From Sphingomonas sp. (lineage in GTDB: Bacteria; Pseudomonadota; Alphaproteobacteria; Sphingomonadales; Sphingomonadaceae), in contig JAHBZH010000001.1 in assembly GCA_019635535.1 (NCBI GenBank), forward strand, positions 1,888,995 through 1,952,994: DNA of 64,000 bases. The letters run 5' to 3'. Below the pieces are notes generated by a model. That model was not told the DNA's origin. It saw nothing but the letters and a program-made list of their open reading frames with translations, and did no database searches. Shown piece by piece: positions 54,816-63,971 of this stretch. A program made the translations under genes and the position numbers. The first letter of the stretch is position 1. Each line of letters opens with the position of its first letter.

Positions 54816-56833
54816 TCCGCGGCCTCCGCGAAGTCCTGCCCATGCAGGATCTCGGCCGAGCAGCGCTGCAGTGTCGGCGAGGAGCGGGCGATCGGGTTGG
54901 TCAGGTAGAAATCCTTGACCGGATAGGCGACCTGCGTCCCCTTCTCGATCTTCGGCGCGTCGAGCTTCGGCGGCGCCCAGTCGAACGTCACCAGCCCCGG
55001 CGTCGCGAAGGCGGGATGATCGGCGAAGAGGCGCCGGCGCAATTCGCCGAAGCTGTCGAACGGCAGGGTCTTGCCCAGCGCCTCGGACAAGGCGCGCAGG
55101 ATCGACCAATCCTCGCGGGCGTCGCCGGGGGGATCGACCGCCTTCTCGCTGTACTGGACGCGGCCTTCCAGGTTCACGTGGATGCCGTGCTTCTCGCTAT
55201 AGGCGGCGCCGGGCAGGATCACGTCCGCCGCATGGGCGCCGCGATCGCCATGATGGCCGAGATAGACCTTGAAGCTCTTCTTCAACGGAGTGAGGTCCGC
55301 CTCGTCCGCGCCGAGCAGGAAGAGCAGCTTCGGCGCCTTCTCCGCGAGCGCGGCCATGCCGCCGTCCATCGCATAGCCGAGCATCAGCCCGCCGGTGCGC
55401 GCGGCGGCGATGTGGAGGACGTTGAAGCCGTTCCAGCCGTCGCGGACCAGGTTGAGCGTCTTGGCCAGCGCGAGGCCCGCCGCCTGCATCGCCGGCGTCT
55501 TGAGCGCCGCGCCGCCGATGATGACCGCCGGGCGCTGCGCGTCCTCGAACGCATCCGCCGCCGCCTTGGGCAGCTTGTGGAGCAGCGACAGATCGTTGCC
55601 GAGCCATTCGACGGGATAAGTGAGATCGACCTCCGGGCCGATGGCGAAGACCCTGGCCCCTCCCCTCACCGCCTTGCGGATGCGGGTGTTGACGAGGCTG
55701 GCTTCCCAGCGCGGATTGGTGCCGACCAGCAGGATGGCGTCCGCCGTCTCGATGCCGGCGATGGTCGTGTTGAAATTGACCGCGGCAAGGTTCGACGCGT
55801 CATAGGCGAGACCCGTCTGGCGGCCTTCGACCAGATCGGAACCGAGCGCGTTCACCAGCAGCTTCGCGGCATACATGGTCTCGACATCGACCAGGTCGCC
55901 GGCGACGGCGGCGACGCTCCCCTTGGCCCTGGCCGCGACTTCGGCGATCTTCGCGAAGGCTTCTTCCCACGTCGCCTGACGCAGCTTGCCGCCCTCGCGC
56001 AGCCAGGGCCGGTCGAGACGGTTGCGGGTGAGGCCGTCGACGACATGGCGGGTCTTGTCGCTCGCCCACTCCTCGTTCACGTCCTCGTTGAGGCGCGGGA
56101 GGGCGCGCATCACCTCGCGGCCGCGCGCGTCGAGCCGGATATTGGTGCCGACCGCGTCGGTGACGTCGATCGCCGGCACCTTGCGCAGCTCCCAGGGGCG
56201 CGCCTCGAACGTATAGGGCTTGGAAGTCAGCGCGCCGACCGGGCAGAGATCGACGACATTGCCGCTGAGCTCGCTCGACAGCGCGTGCTCCAGATAGGAG
56301 GTGATCTCCATATCCTCGCCGCGGCCGATCGCGCCGATATCCTCGACGCCCGCCACCTGCTCCATGAAGCGCACGCAGCGGGTGCAATGGATGCAGCGGG
56401 TCATGATCGTCTTGACCACGGGGCCCATATATTTCTCGGTGACCGCCCGCTTGTTCTCCTCGAAGCGGCTGTGGCCCCGGCCATAGGCGATCGACTGGTC
56501 CTGCAGGTCGCACTCGCCGCCCTGATCGCAGATCGGGCAATCGAGCGGGTGGTTGATGAGCAGGAACTCCATCACCCCTTCGCGCGCCTTCTTCACCATC
56601 GGCGTCATGGTGGAGATTTCCTGCCCCTCGGCGGCGGGCAGCGCGCACGACGCCTGCGGCTTGGGCGGCCCGGGCTTCACCTCGACGAGGCACATGCGGC
56701 AATTGCCGGCGATGGCGAGGCGCTCATGATAGCAGAAGCGCGGGATTTCCTTGCCGGCAAGCTCGCACGCCTGGAGCACGGTCGCCCCCTGCGGAACCTC
56801 GATCTCGACGCCGTCGACCTTCACCTTGGGCAT
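54812..56833 (-). CDS. nuoG: NADH-quinone oxidoreductase subunit G
   Basis: Large iron-sulfur subunit of the NADH dehydrogenase module. The N-terminal [2Fe-2S] ligands are in RFCYHERLAIAGNCRMCLVEV (split), followed by the His-Cys motif HPLDCPICDQGGECDLQD and CIHCTRCVRF, then a molybdopterin-oxidoreductase-like region without cofactor. The length is 673 residues, as in alphaproteobacteria and shorter than E. coli NuoG. It starts 3 nt after an unrelated gene. Confidence 0.96.
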   Translation of the reverse strand: MPKVKVDGVEIEVPQGATVLQACELAGKEIPRFCYHERLAIAGNCRMCLVEVKPGPPKPQASCALPAAEGQEISTMTPMVKKAREGVMEFLLINHPLDCPICDQGGECDLQDQSIAYGRGHSRFEENKRAVTEKYMGPVVKTIMTRCIHCTRCVRFMEQVAGVEDIGAIGRGEDMEITSYLEHALSSELSGNVVDLCPVGALTSKPYTFEARPWELRKVPAIDVTDAVGTNIRLDARGREVMRALPRLNEDVNEEWASDKTRHVVDGLTRNRLDRPWLREGGKLRQATWEEAFAKIAEVAARAKGSVAAVAGDLVDVETMYAAKLLVNALGSDLVEGRQTGLAYDASNLAAVNFNTTIAGIETADAILLVGTNPRWEASLVNTRIRKAVRGGARVFAIGPEVDLTYPVEWLGNDLSLLHKLPKAAADAFEDAQRPAVIIGGAALKTPAMQAAGLALAKTLNLVRDGWNGFNVLHIAAARTGGLMLGYAMDGGMAALAEKAPKLLFLLGADEADLTPLKKSFKVYLGHHGDRGAHAADVILPGAAYSEKHGIHVNLEGRVQYSEKAVDPPGDAREDWSILRALSEALGKTLPFDSFGELRRRLFADHPAFATPGLVTFDWAPPKLDAPKIEKGTQVAYPVKDFYLTNPIARSSPTLQRCSAEILHGQDFAEAAE

Positions 56834-56836
56834 GGA

Positions 56837-57580
56837 TCAGTTCCCCGCAGCGGCGGGCGCCGCATTGTGCTGGACGAGCCGATAGGCGGCGAGCGCGAGC
56901 ATCGAACGGATCGCCGGCCGGTTGAACTCGCCGGTGGAACCCGCCGGAAGACATCCCGCGATGTGCGGCGTGATCGCACGGACGGCGGCGGCCTCCTCGG
57001 CGCTGGCCGGCGCGGTCGCGAAGATCGCGGCGGTTTCCGCCGGTGCCGCGCGGACCGTGCACAGGCTCATCAGTTCCTCATCGTTGCGCGCTTCGATCGA
57101 CGGGCGCGAAGGATCGAGCGCGACGCGGCCCGCAAGATCGCTTCCGTCCAGATCGGACACCAGCAGCGCCTCGGCCATGCGGCCGGCGAACAGGCGCTGG
57201 TTGAAGCTGGCCCGTATCCCGCGGTTGCGCTCCTGCTCGCCCAACTGCTCCTGACAACGCGGTTCCGGATCGTAGAGCCGGCGCAGCGCCCGCTGATAGT
57301 CCCCGTCGCGAAAGTCCATGGCGAGCACGTCGCGCGTGCGCTGAGTGCGCTCCCGCGCGATGCAGCGGGCATAATTGTGGACGGAGCGAATGTCTTGCGC
57401 GGAAGAGCTTGGCGGCGGGCGCGTCTCGCCGCCTTGTGCGGCCAGGGCCGGAGCGGCAAAGCCGGCCACCGCGACCAGAGACGCGAGGAAAGCAAACCTT
57501 GTTCCGCCACTTTCCGCAGACTTCGAACCCGACACTTGCGGACTGCCGATCCTGGCGCGGGCGATGCTCATGCCGAACAT
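56837..57580 (-). CDS. Uncharacterised exported protein with two-cysteine repeats (nuoG-proximal)
   Basis: I know no family for this 247-residue protein. The ATG at 57580 follows GGGGAGG. A signal sequence (RFAFLASLVAVAGFAAPALAAQ) lies near residues 27-49 behind an unusually long N-region. The mature part has two related modules of about 75 residues. Each starts with Y/L-x-x-C-x-x-R (YARCIAR, LCTVR), has a second Cys mid-module and ends in an F-N-R/Q ... A-E-A-L or LAAYRL helix. The neighbouring protein upstream has the same module layout, so the two are probably paralogues. The gene ends 3 nt before nuoG. Confidence 0.7.
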   Translation of the reverse strand: MFGMSIARARIGSPQVSGSKSAESGGTRFAFLASLVAVAGFAAPALAAQGGETRPPPSSSAQDIRSVHNYARCIARERTQRTRDVLAMDFRDGDYQRALRRLYDPEPRCQEQLGEQERNRGIRASFNQRLFAGRMAEALLVSDLDGSDLAGRVALDPSRPSIEARNDEELMSLCTVRAAPAETAAIFATAPASAEEAAAVRAITPHIAGCLPAGSTGEFNRPAIRSMLALAAYRLVQHNAAPAAAGN

Positions 57581-57584
57581 GAAA

Positions 57585-58250
57585 CTACCTCCCCACGCTT
57601 GCGGCCAGCGAAAGGCGATAGAGGCCTTCCGACACAAGGCCACGAAGAATCGAATGATTGAATGTCGCGACCACGCCTTCCGTCAAACAAGCTTCGAACA
57701 TCGGATGCAGTGCGGCAAATGCCGCGTTTTCCCCGGCGGAGCCTATGTCGCTCAGCACCAGATTGCGCGCCCCGACTTCATTGGCCCGCACCACGCAATC
57801 GGCGAACATCTGCCATGCCACCCAGCTCCGCCGGCGCTCGCTCGCCGAGGCCAGATCCGTTTCGCCATAGTCGATCGCGGGCGCATCGCGTATGTCCACC
57901 GGCGCACGGGATCTGAAATCGACCCGATAGAGGGCGCCATATAAGGCACCCCGAAAGATGGCGGGCTGGAACCGGAGAGTGCCGCCATGCAGGCAGTCGG
58001 CGCTGGCGAGACGGGCGCCTTCCTGGCCGAAACCCGGCGAAGCGGCGTCGATCCGCAGAAAACGTTCCACGCCGCGGCGATTGCGCCGCACGGTGCAAAG
58101 CCCGAAATCAGACATCACGCGGCGCGCTTCCAGGGTATCGGTGCGGCCTTCCGCCGGCCGCGCAGGAACGCCCGGATTCGGAATCAGGCTGCCCGGAACA
58201 GATTCCTGTGCCCCATGCAGCAGGGCAAGAGCCGCAAACAGCGAGATCAT
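57585..58250 (-). CDS. Uncharacterised exported protein with two-cysteine repeats (nuoF-proximal)
   Basis: A 221-residue protein with a short signal peptide ([15 protein letters not shown]) and no family I recognise. Two modules repeat: FGLCTVRRN ... ADCLHGG ... [13 protein letters not shown] (about residues 52-120) and FADCVVRAN ... FEACLTEG ... [13 protein letters not shown] (about 145-215). Each has a C-x-V-R opening, a second cysteine and an F/L-RG-xx-x-LYR close, and the downstream neighbour repeats the plan. The ATG overlaps the nuoF stop by 4 nt (ATGA). Paired cysteines suggest disulfides in the periplasm. Confidence 0.72.
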   Translation of the reverse strand: MISLFAALALLHGAQESVPGSLIPNPGVPARPAEGRTDTLEARRVMSDFGLCTVRRNRRGVERFLRIDAASPGFGQEGARLASADCLHGGTLRFQPAIFRGALYGALYRVDFRSRAPVDIRDAPAIDYGETDLASASERRRSWVAWQMFADCVVRANEVGARNLVLSDIGSAGENAAFAALHPMFEACLTEGVVATFNHSILRGLVSEGLYRLSLAASVGR

Positions 58251-59539
58251 TCCGCCGCCTCCAGCGTCTGCGCGTCGCGCGCCGCGATCCGGCGTTCCAG
58301 CTCGGGGCGGAAATGGCGGATCAGGCCCTGGATCGGCCAGGCGGCGGCGTCGCCCAAGGCGCAGATCGTGTGGCCCTCGACCTGTTTGGTCACGTCCCAC
58401 AATTCGTCGATCTCGTGGATCGCGGCATCGCCGGTGACGAGGCGCTCCATCACGCGCCACATCCAGCCCGTGCCCTCGCGGCAAGGGGTGCACTGGCCGC
58501 AGGATTCGTGCTTGTAGAAATAGGAGATGCGGCTGATCGCCCGCACCACGTCGGTGGACTTGTCCATGACGATGATCGCGGCGGTGCCGAGGCCGGACTG
58601 GAGATCGCGCAGGCCGTCGAAGTCCATCGGCGCGTCCATGATCTGCGCGGCCGGGACGAGCGGGACCGAGGAGCCGCCGGGGATGACGGCGAGCAGGTTG
58701 TCCCAGCCGCCCCGGATACCGCCGGCATGGCGGTCGATCAGCTCGCGGAACGGGATGCTCATCGCCTCCTCGACCACGCACGGCTTGTTCACATGGCCGG
58801 AAATCTGGAAGAGCTTGGTGCCGGCATTGTTCTCGCGCCCGAAGCTTTTGAACCAGTCGGCGCCGCGCCGCAGGATGGTCGGGACGACCGCGATGCTCTC
58901 GACATTGTTGACCGTGGTCGGACAGCCATAGAGGCCCGCGCCGGCCGGGAAAGGCGGCTTCAGGCGTGGCTGGCCCTTCTTGCCCTCCAGGCTTTCCAGC
59001 ATCGCCGTCTCTTCGCCGCAGATATAGGCGCCGGCGCCGCGATGGACGAACAGGTCGAAATCATAACCGGACTTGGCGGCGTTCCTGCCGAGCAGGCCGG
59101 CGGCATAGGCCTCGTCCACCGCCGCCTGGAGGACGCGCGCCTCCTGGATGAACTCGCCGCGGATGTAGATATAGCCGGCCCGCGCGCGCATCGCGAAGCC
59201 GGCGATCAGCGCGCCTTCGATCAGCTTGTGCGGATCGTGGCGGATGATCTCGCGGTCCTTGCACGAGCCCGGCTCGGATTCGTCGGCGTTGACGACGAGG
59301 AAATTGGGGCGACCCGGAGTCGGCTCCTTGGGCATGAAGCTCCACTTCATGCCGGTCGGGAAGCCGGCGCCGCCGCGACCGCGCAGGCCCGAGGCCTTGA
59401 TCTCCTCGATGATGGCGTCCTGGCCGCGCGCCATCAGCGCCTTGGTCTTGTCCCAATCGCCGCGCTTTTCGGCCGCCTTCAGCCCCCAGGGCTGGAAGCC
59501 GTAGACGTTGGTGAAGATGCGATCCTTGTCAGCGAGCAC
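58247..59539 (-). CDS. nuoF: NADH-quinone oxidoreductase subunit F
   Basis: NADH-binding, FMN- and [4Fe-4S]-containing subunit of complex [19 protein letters not shown] and the FMN/NADH loop are N-terminal, [19 protein letters not shown] is central and the cluster N3 ligands are in [15 protein letters not shown]. The length is 430 residues. The GTG start lies 11 nt inside the end of a small membrane-protein gene. The stop overlaps the next, unrelated exported protein gene by 4 nt. Confidence 0.96.
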   Translation of the reverse strand: MLADKDRIFTNVYGFQPWGLKAAEKRGDWDKTKALMARGQDAIIEEIKASGLRGRGGAGFPTGMKWSFMPKEPTPGRPNFLVVNADESEPGSCKDREIIRHDPHKLIEGALIAGFAMRARAGYIYIRGEFIQEARVLQAAVDEAYAAGLLGRNAAKSGYDFDLFVHRGAGAYICGEETAMLESLEGKKGQPRLKPPFPAGAGLYGCPTTVNNVESIAVVPTILRRGADWFKSFGRENNAGTKLFQISGHVNKPCVVEEAMSIPFRELIDRHAGGIRGGWDNLLAVIPGGSSVPLVPAAQIMDAPMDFDGLRDLQSGLGTAAIIVMDKSTDVVRAISRISYFYKHESCGQCTPCREGTGWMWRVMERLVTGDAAIHEIDELWDVTKQVEGHTICALGDAAAWPIQGLIRHFRPELERRIAARDAQTLEAAE

Positions 59540-59693
59540 CGCCGCCTCCGATTTTGTCGCGGACCATGCCGTAGAGCGCCAGCGCGCCGACCACGACGAG
59601 GCCGATCACGATCAGCTTGAGCGCCACCTTGAGCAGCGCCAGCACGATCAGCACCGCGATAAGCGCCACGATGATGCCGAGCAGGCCCTTCAT
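59529..59693 (-). CDS. 54-residue membrane protein between nuoE and nuoF
   Basis: A small open frame beginning [21 protein letters not shown], with a Lys-containing hinge (KVALK), a second hydrophobic run ([18 protein letters not shown]) and a basic, Gly-rich end ([10 protein letters not shown]). It is either a two-helix hairpin or one long helix. The ATG overlaps the stop of the upstream lipoprotein gene (ATGA), and the stop lies 11 nt inside nuoF, so its placement is typical of a translated gene. No family is known to me. Confidence 0.68.
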   Translation of the reverse strand: MKGLLGIIVALIAVLIVLALLKVALKLIVIGLVVVGALALYGMVRDKIGGGGAR

Positions 59694-60190
59694 TGCGCGT
59701 TCTCCTGAGGCGCCGGCGCGGCCGGCTGGGCGGGGCGCTGCGCGCCCTGCGTGCAGAATTCGGCGAAGGAGGCGTCCATGTCCGCTTGGCTCATGTTCGC
59801 CTCGACGAACACGTCCTGATTGTCGACGACGATGTAGCGGCGCGCCGGCTCCTCACCGCGCGTATAATGGCCGCAGATGATCGTCACGCCTTCGCTGCGC
59901 GAACGGATCGGATCGGCGAAGGTCAGCGCCTCGGGATTGCCCAGCGCCTCGCGCGCCAGTCGCTCGGCCAGGGTCACCTCGCCCTCGATCGCGTTCGAGG
60001 CGATGTTCATCGGGACGGCATTCTCCACCGGCGCCTCGGCCTCGCCGCAGGCGGCGAGGAGAGACAGGCAAAGAACTCCCAAACCCGTTCGGGCTGAGCC
60101 TGTCGAAGCCCCGCCCTTCCCCTTCTTCCAAAAAGAAAGGCAACCCTTCGACAGGCTCAGGGCGAACGGGTGGTGGGGATGGAAACGCAT
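59690..60190 (-). CDS. Uncharacterised lipoprotein between nuoE and nuoF
   Basis: A 166-residue predicted lipoprotein with lipobox LAAC at residues 45-48 (GVLCLSLLAACGEAEAP). The mature part contains TLAERLAREALGNPEALTFAD, IICGHYTRGEEPARRYIVVDN, FAEFCTQG and a Pro/Ala/Gln-rich tail; two cysteines could form a disulfide. The ATG overlaps the nuoE stop (TGATG). Residues about 7-36, between the start and the hydrophobic core, are encoded by a palindromic repeat in frame, giving an oddly long N-region. A start inside the frame after the repeat (TTG) cannot be excluded. The function is unknown. Confidence 0.72.
   Translation of the reverse strand: MRFHPHHPFALSLSKGCLSFWKKGKGGASTGSARTGLGVLCLSLLAACGEAEAPVENAVPMNIASNAIEGEVTLAERLAREALGNPEALTFADPIRSRSEGVTIICGHYTRGEEPARRYIVVDNQDVFVEANMSQADMDASFAEFCTQGAQRPAQPAAPAPQENAQ
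60084..60170. repeat. Palindromic repeat inside the lipoprotein signal peptide
   Basis: CCCGTTCGGGCTGAGCCTGT plus CGAAG at the left and the exact complement (CTTCGACAGGCTCAGG-GCGAACGGG) at the right form a long hairpin with a small central spacer. It is the same family as the repeat at 54701. It is placed in frame within the 5' part of a coding sequence. Confidence 0.9.
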
Positions 60191-60852
60191 CACCACTCCC
60201 CCCGATAATCGTGATTGGCCTTGGCCATTTCCGGCAGGGTCGTCGGCTCGCCTTCCGGGGCGCTGGTCTGGCGATCGATCTGCGGGCCGGGCCTGGGCGT
60301 GCCGCCATTGGCCAGCGTCTCGAGGATCGCGGTCATGCTCTCGAAGGTCAGGTCTTCGTAATTCTCGTCGTTGATCTGGACCATCGGCGCGTTGGCGCAA
60401 ACGCCGAGGCATTCGACCTCGGTCAGCGTGAACAGGCCATCTTCGGTCGTGTGGCCCTTCTTCAAGCCCTTGGCGTAGCAGGCGGCGAGCACGTCGTCGG
60501 AGCCACGCAGCATGCAGGGCGTGGTGCCGCAGACCTGGACATGGTGGCGACCGACCGGCGCGAGATTGAACATCGTGTAGAAGGTCGCGACCTCATAGGC
60601 GCGGATCTTCGGCATATCGAGGAAGGCGGCGACATATTCGATCACCGGGATCGGCAGCCAGCCCTGCGTCTTCGTCTCCTCGCCCACCTGCCGCTGGGCA
60701 AGATCGAGCAGCGGAATGATCGCGCTCTGCTGACGGCCCGACGGATAGCGATCGATCACGACGCGCGCGTGCTTCTCGTTCTCCTTCGTGAAGGCGAAGG
60801 ACGACCAGCGCTCGCGGATTTCCGGCGTGTCGGGAAGGCGTTTAGCGGCCAT
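60190..60852 (-). CDS. nuoE: NADH-quinone oxidoreductase subunit E
   Basis: Thioredoxin-fold subunit with [2Fe-2S] cluster N1a. The four ligands are in CGTTPCMLRGS and CLGVCANAPMVQIND. The length is 220 residues. The ATG at 60852 overlaps the nuoD stop (TAATG); an in-frame ATG four codons upstream lies inside nuoD. The stop overlaps the start of the lipoprotein gene. Confidence 0.95.
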   Translation of the reverse strand: MAAKRLPDTPEIRERWSSFAFTKENEKHARVVIDRYPSGRQQSAIIPLLDLAQRQVGEETKTQGWLPIPVIEYVAAFLDMPKIRAYEVATFYTMFNLAPVGRHHVQVCGTTPCMLRGSDDVLAACYAKGLKKGHTTEDGLFTLTEVECLGVCANAPMVQINDENYEDLTFESMTAILETLANGGTPRPGPQIDRQTSAPEGEPTTLPEMAKANHDYRGEW

Positions 60853-62072
60853 TAGCGATCGCACTCCCCGAAAACGATGTCCATCGCGCCCAGGATGGCG
60901 GTCACGTCGGCGAGCATGTGGCCGCGCGACATGAAATCCATCGCCTGGAGGTGGCTGAAGGCGGTGGGGCGGATCTTGACGCGGTAGGGCTTGTTGGTGC
61001 CGTCGGCGACCAGATAGACGCCGAACTCGCCCTTAGGGCTCTCGGTCGCCACATAGACCTCGCCGGCGGGGACGTGGAAGCCCTCGGTGTAGAGCTTGAA
61101 GTGATGGATGAGCGCTTCCATCGACTGCTTCATCTCGCCGCGCTTGGGCGGCACGACTTTGCGGTCGAGGCTCGCGATCGGGCCGTCCGGCATTTCATTC
61201 AGGCACTGGCGCATGATCCGCGCGGACTGGCGCACCTCCTCGACCCGGACCATGAAGCGATCATAGCAATCGCCCTTGGTGCCCACCGGCACGTCGAAGT
61301 CCATCCGGTCATAGACCTCGTAGGGCTGCGACTTGCGGATGTCCCAGGGGATGCCGGCGGCGCGGATCATCGGGCCGGAAAAGCCCCAGGCGAGCGCATC
61401 CGCCTTGGAGACGGTGGCGATGTCGACGTTGCGCTGCTTGAAGATGCGGTTGTCGGCGACCAGGCTGATCGCGTCCTCGAACAAACGCGGCAGGCGGGTG
61501 TCGAGCCAGTCGCCGATGTCGGCGAGCAGCTTCAGCGGCGCGTCCTGGTGGACGCCGCCGGGGCGGAACCAGGCGGAGTGCATCCGCGCGCCCGACACGC
61601 GCTCGAAGAAATTGAGGCAATCCTCGCGGATCTCGAACATCCACAGGTTCGGCGTCATCGCACCCACGTCCATGACGTGCGAGCCGAGATTGAGCATGTG
61701 GTTCGAGATGCGGGTCAGCTCGGCGAAGAAGACGCGCAGATACTGGGCGCGCAAGGGCACCTCGAGATCGAGCAGCTTCTCGATCGCCAGCACATAGCTG
61801 TGCTCCATCGACAACGGCGAGCAATAATCGAGCCGGTCGAAATAGGGCAGAGCCTGGATGTAGGTCTTGTATTCGCACAGCTTCTCGGTGCCGCGGTGGA
61901 GCAGGCCGATATGCGGATCGACGCGCTCGATGATCTCGCCGTCCAGCTCCAGCACGAGGCGCAGCACGCCGTGCGCGGCCGGGTGCTGCGGGCCGAAATT
62001 GATCGTGTAATTGCTGATCGCGGTCTCGCCCTCTTCCGGGGCGGCGTCCGTCAGGGTGTGAAGATCGGTCAT
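60852..62072 (-). CDS. nuoD: NADH-quinone oxidoreductase subunit D
   Basis: 49-kDa-type subunit forming the quinone site with Nuo[21 protein letters not shown] with the quinone-interacting His, [12 protein letters not shown] and the C-terminal DIVFGECDR are conserved. The length is 406 residues and it is separate from NuoC, unlike the fused NuoCD of E. coli. It has an ATGA overlap with nuoC. Confidence 0.97.
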   Translation of the reverse strand: MTDLHTLTDAAPEEGETAISNYTINFGPQHPAAHGVLRLVLELDGEIIERVDPHIGLLHRGTEKLCEYKTYIQALPYFDRLDYCSPLSMEHSYVLAIEKLLDLEVPLRAQYLRVFFAELTRISNHMLNLGSHVMDVGAMTPNLWMFEIREDCLNFFERVSGARMHSAWFRPGGVHQDAPLKLLADIGDWLDTRLPRLFEDAISLVADNRIFKQRNVDIATVSKADALAWGFSGPMIRAAGIPWDIRKSQPYEVYDRMDFDVPVGTKGDCYDRFMVRVEEVRQSARIMRQCLNEMPDGPIASLDRKVVPPKRGEMKQSMEALIHHFKLYTEGFHVPAGEVYVATESPKGEFGVYLVADGTNKPYRVKIRPTAFSHLQAMDFMSRGHMLADVTAILGAMDIVFGECDR

Positions 62073-62914
62073 GCGTCACCCTTCGGCTTGCGGGGGGCGC
62101 GCGGCTTCTTCGCGGCGGCGGCCTTGCGTTTGCGGCTCGGCTTCGCCGCTTCGCTGTTGGCCGGCTCCCCTGCCCCGGTCTGGCTCGCCTTCCCGGTCGT
62201 CTTGGGCGTGGGCGGTGGCGCCTTGGCCGGGCTTTTCTCCGCGTCCGCCTTCTTGATCTCGTCGGCCTTGAGCGGCGTCGGCGCGCCCTTGGCTTCAGGC
62301 AGCTTCCCCTTCTCGTCGCCCGGGAGAATATACTCGGCGCCTTCCCACGGGCTCAGGAAATCGAAGCTGCGGAAATCCTGGGCGAGCGTGACCGGCTCGT
62401 AGACGACCCGCTTCGCCTCTTCCGAGTAACGCAGCTCGACATAGCCGGTGAGCGGGAAATCCTTGCGCTGCGGATGGCCGCGAAAGCCGTAATCGGTGAG
62501 GATGCGCCGGAGGTCCGGATGGCCAGCGAAGAACACGCCGTACATGTCGAAAATCTCGCGCTCCAGCCAGCCGGCGGCGGGGTAGACGCCGGTCACGGTC
62601 GGCACCGGCTGTTCCTCGTCGGTCGAGACGCGGACGCGCAGGCGGTGGTTCTTTGTCACCGACAGCAAATGATAGACGATTTCGAACCGCTCGGCGCGCT
62701 CGGGATAGTCGACCCCGGCGATCTCCATGAGCTGCTGATAGTCGAACCGGTCGCGCAGGATGGTCAGCGCATCGGCGGCGCTCTCGCGCGCCACATCGAT
62801 CGAGATTTCGCCCACCTCGTCCCTGGCGGACAGGAAGGCCGGGCCGAGCGCGGCCTTCACCGCGTCGATTAGCCCATCACGGGCCGGAACGAGGGGAGCG
62901 GGGCTGGCCATCAT
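62069..62914 (-). CDS. nuoC: NADH-quinone oxidoreductase subunit C with basic tail
   Basis: 30-kDa-type subunit of the complex I connecting module. The core (about residues 1-200) contains [40 protein letters not shown] and the end [14 protein letters not shown]. About 80 further residues form a Lys/Ala/Pro-rich low-complexity extension (for example [20 protein letters not shown]), which ordinary NuoC proteins of about 200 residues lack. The ATG at 62914 overlaps the nuoB stop (TGATG). Confidence 0.94.
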   Translation of the reverse strand: MMASPAPLVPARDGLIDAVKAALGPAFLSARDEVGEISIDVARESAADALTILRDRFDYQQLMEIAGVDYPERAERFEIVYHLLSVTKNHRLRVRVSTDEEQPVPTVTGVYPAAGWLEREIFDMYGVFFAGHPDLRRILTDYGFRGHPQRKDFPLTGYVELRYSEEAKRVVYEPVTLAQDFRSFDFLSPWEGAEYILPGDEKGKLPEAKGAPTPLKADEIKKADAEKSPAKAPPPTPKTTGKASQTGAGEPANSEAAKPSRKRKAAAAKKPRAPRKPKGDA

Positions 62915-63474
62915 CAGCGCTCGATCGTGCCTTCGCGGCGGATCTTCCGCTGGAGCTGCATGATGCCGTAGAGCAGGGCCTCGGCGGTCGGCGGGCAACC
63001 GGGGACGTAGATGTCCACCGGCACGATCCGGTCGCAGCCACGCACGACGCTGTAGCTGTAATGATAATAGCCGCCGCCATTGGCGCACGACCCCATCGAG
63101 ATGACGTAGCGCGGTTCGCTCATCTGGTCGTAGACGCGGCGTAGCGCCGGGGCCATCTTGTTGCAGAGCGTGCCGGCGACGATCATCACGTCCGACTGGC
63201 GCGGAGATGCGCGGGGCGCGGCGCCAAATCTTTCAAGATCATAGCGTGGCATGTTCACATGGATCATCTCGACCGCGCAGCAGGCCAGGCCGAACGTCAT
63301 CCACCAGAGCGAGCCGGTGCGCGCCCACTGGAACAGATCCTCGGTCGTGGTGACGAGGAAGCCCTTGTCGGCGACCTCCGACTGAATCTGGTTGAAGATA
63401 TAGGGATCGGGCGGCGTGCCGTCGGCGGGAGCCGGCTGCATCGGTTGCCCGCGCGCGTCGAGGATCATTCCCAT
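62914..63474 (-). CDS. nuoB: NADH-quinone oxidoreductase subunit B
   Basis: Subunit carrying cluster N2, the final electron donor to quinone. The ligands are in [21 protein letters not shown] and [10 protein letters not shown]. The length is 186 residues. Two starts fit: the ATG at 63474, which has GGGGG seven bases upstream, or the ATG at 63468, which forms an ATGA overlap with the nuoA stop. I kept the longer form. Confidence 0.95.
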   Translation of the reverse strand: MGMILDARGQPMQPAPADGTPPDPYIFNQIQSEVADKGFLVTTTEDLFQWARTGSLWWMTFGLACCAVEMIHVNMPRYDLERFGAAPRASPRQSDVMIVAGTLCNKMAPALRRVYDQMSEPRYVISMGSCANGGGYYHYSYSVVRGCDRIVPVDIYVPGCPPTAEALLYGIMQLQRKIRREGTIER

Positions 63475-63854
63475 TCCAGCGCCCCCTTCTTCCAGGCATA
63501 GGCGAAGCCCAAAGCCAGCTCGGCGAGGAAGATCATCATCGCGATCCAGGCGCCCCAGCCGATGTCGAACACCGTCACCGCCCAGGGGAAGAGAAACGCC
63601 GCCTCCAGATCGAAGATGATGAACAGGATCGCGAGCAGGTAGAAGCGCACGTCGAACTGGGCGCGGCTGTCCTCGAACGCCGGGAAGCCGCATTCATATT
63701 CGGCGAGCTTGTCCGGATAGGGCTTGGCTGCCCCGGTCAGCTTCGCGACAATCATCGGCAGCACGACGAAGGCGAGCGACAGCAGCAGCGCGATCCCCAG
63801 GAACAGGAGGATTGGCAGATACTGGATCAGGTCGACGGAAATCGTCTCGGGCAA
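63465..63854 (-). CDS. nuoA: NADH-quinone oxidoreductase subunit A
   Basis: Three-helix membrane subunit that binds the quinone-site loop, 129 residues. [36 protein letters not shown] (seen in parts) is diagnostic, including the redox-active Cys loop and the conserved acidic membrane residues. The start is TTG with no strong ribosome-binding site. It is the first gene of the nuo operon. Confidence 0.94.
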   Translation of the reverse strand: MPETISVDLIQYLPILLFLGIALLLSLAFVVLPMIVAKLTGAAKPYPDKLAEYECGFPAFEDSRAQFDVRFYLLAILFIIFDLEAAFLFPWAVTVFDIGWGAWIAMMIFLAELALGFAYAWKKGALEWE

Positions 63855-63971
63855 GGGGTGTCTCGCAGCCGCAAAATTGCTGGGGACCCCTTAAAAGGGG
63901 GCGGCGGGAGTCGCAAGGGCGGGACGGGTGAGAATGACTCGCAAGAAGCCTGTTTTCACGCGCATTTCAGG
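63855..63971 (-). promoter_or_regulatory. Upstream region of the nuo operon
   Basis: This 117-nt space between the end of an upstream gene and nuoA should hold the nuo promoter. It contains a perfect CCCCTT-AA-AAGGGG palindrome at 63887-63900, about 33 bases before the TTG start, which could be an operator or a weak hairpin. I cannot assign -35 and -10 boxes with confidence. Confidence 0.3.

Noticed and set aside
54716..57661. A 981-codon plus-strand open frame antisense to nuoG and its neighbours
   Set aside because: It is a GC-rich mirror frame of nuoG, whose iron-sulfur motifs are unambiguous. Its translation is Arg/Gly/Ala/Asp-rich with no domain and no ribosome-binding site.
51413..60170. 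Regular spacing of palindromes as a possible CRISPR array
   Set aside because: The elements are kilobases apart, belong to different families and have no short repeat-spacer structure or cas genes.
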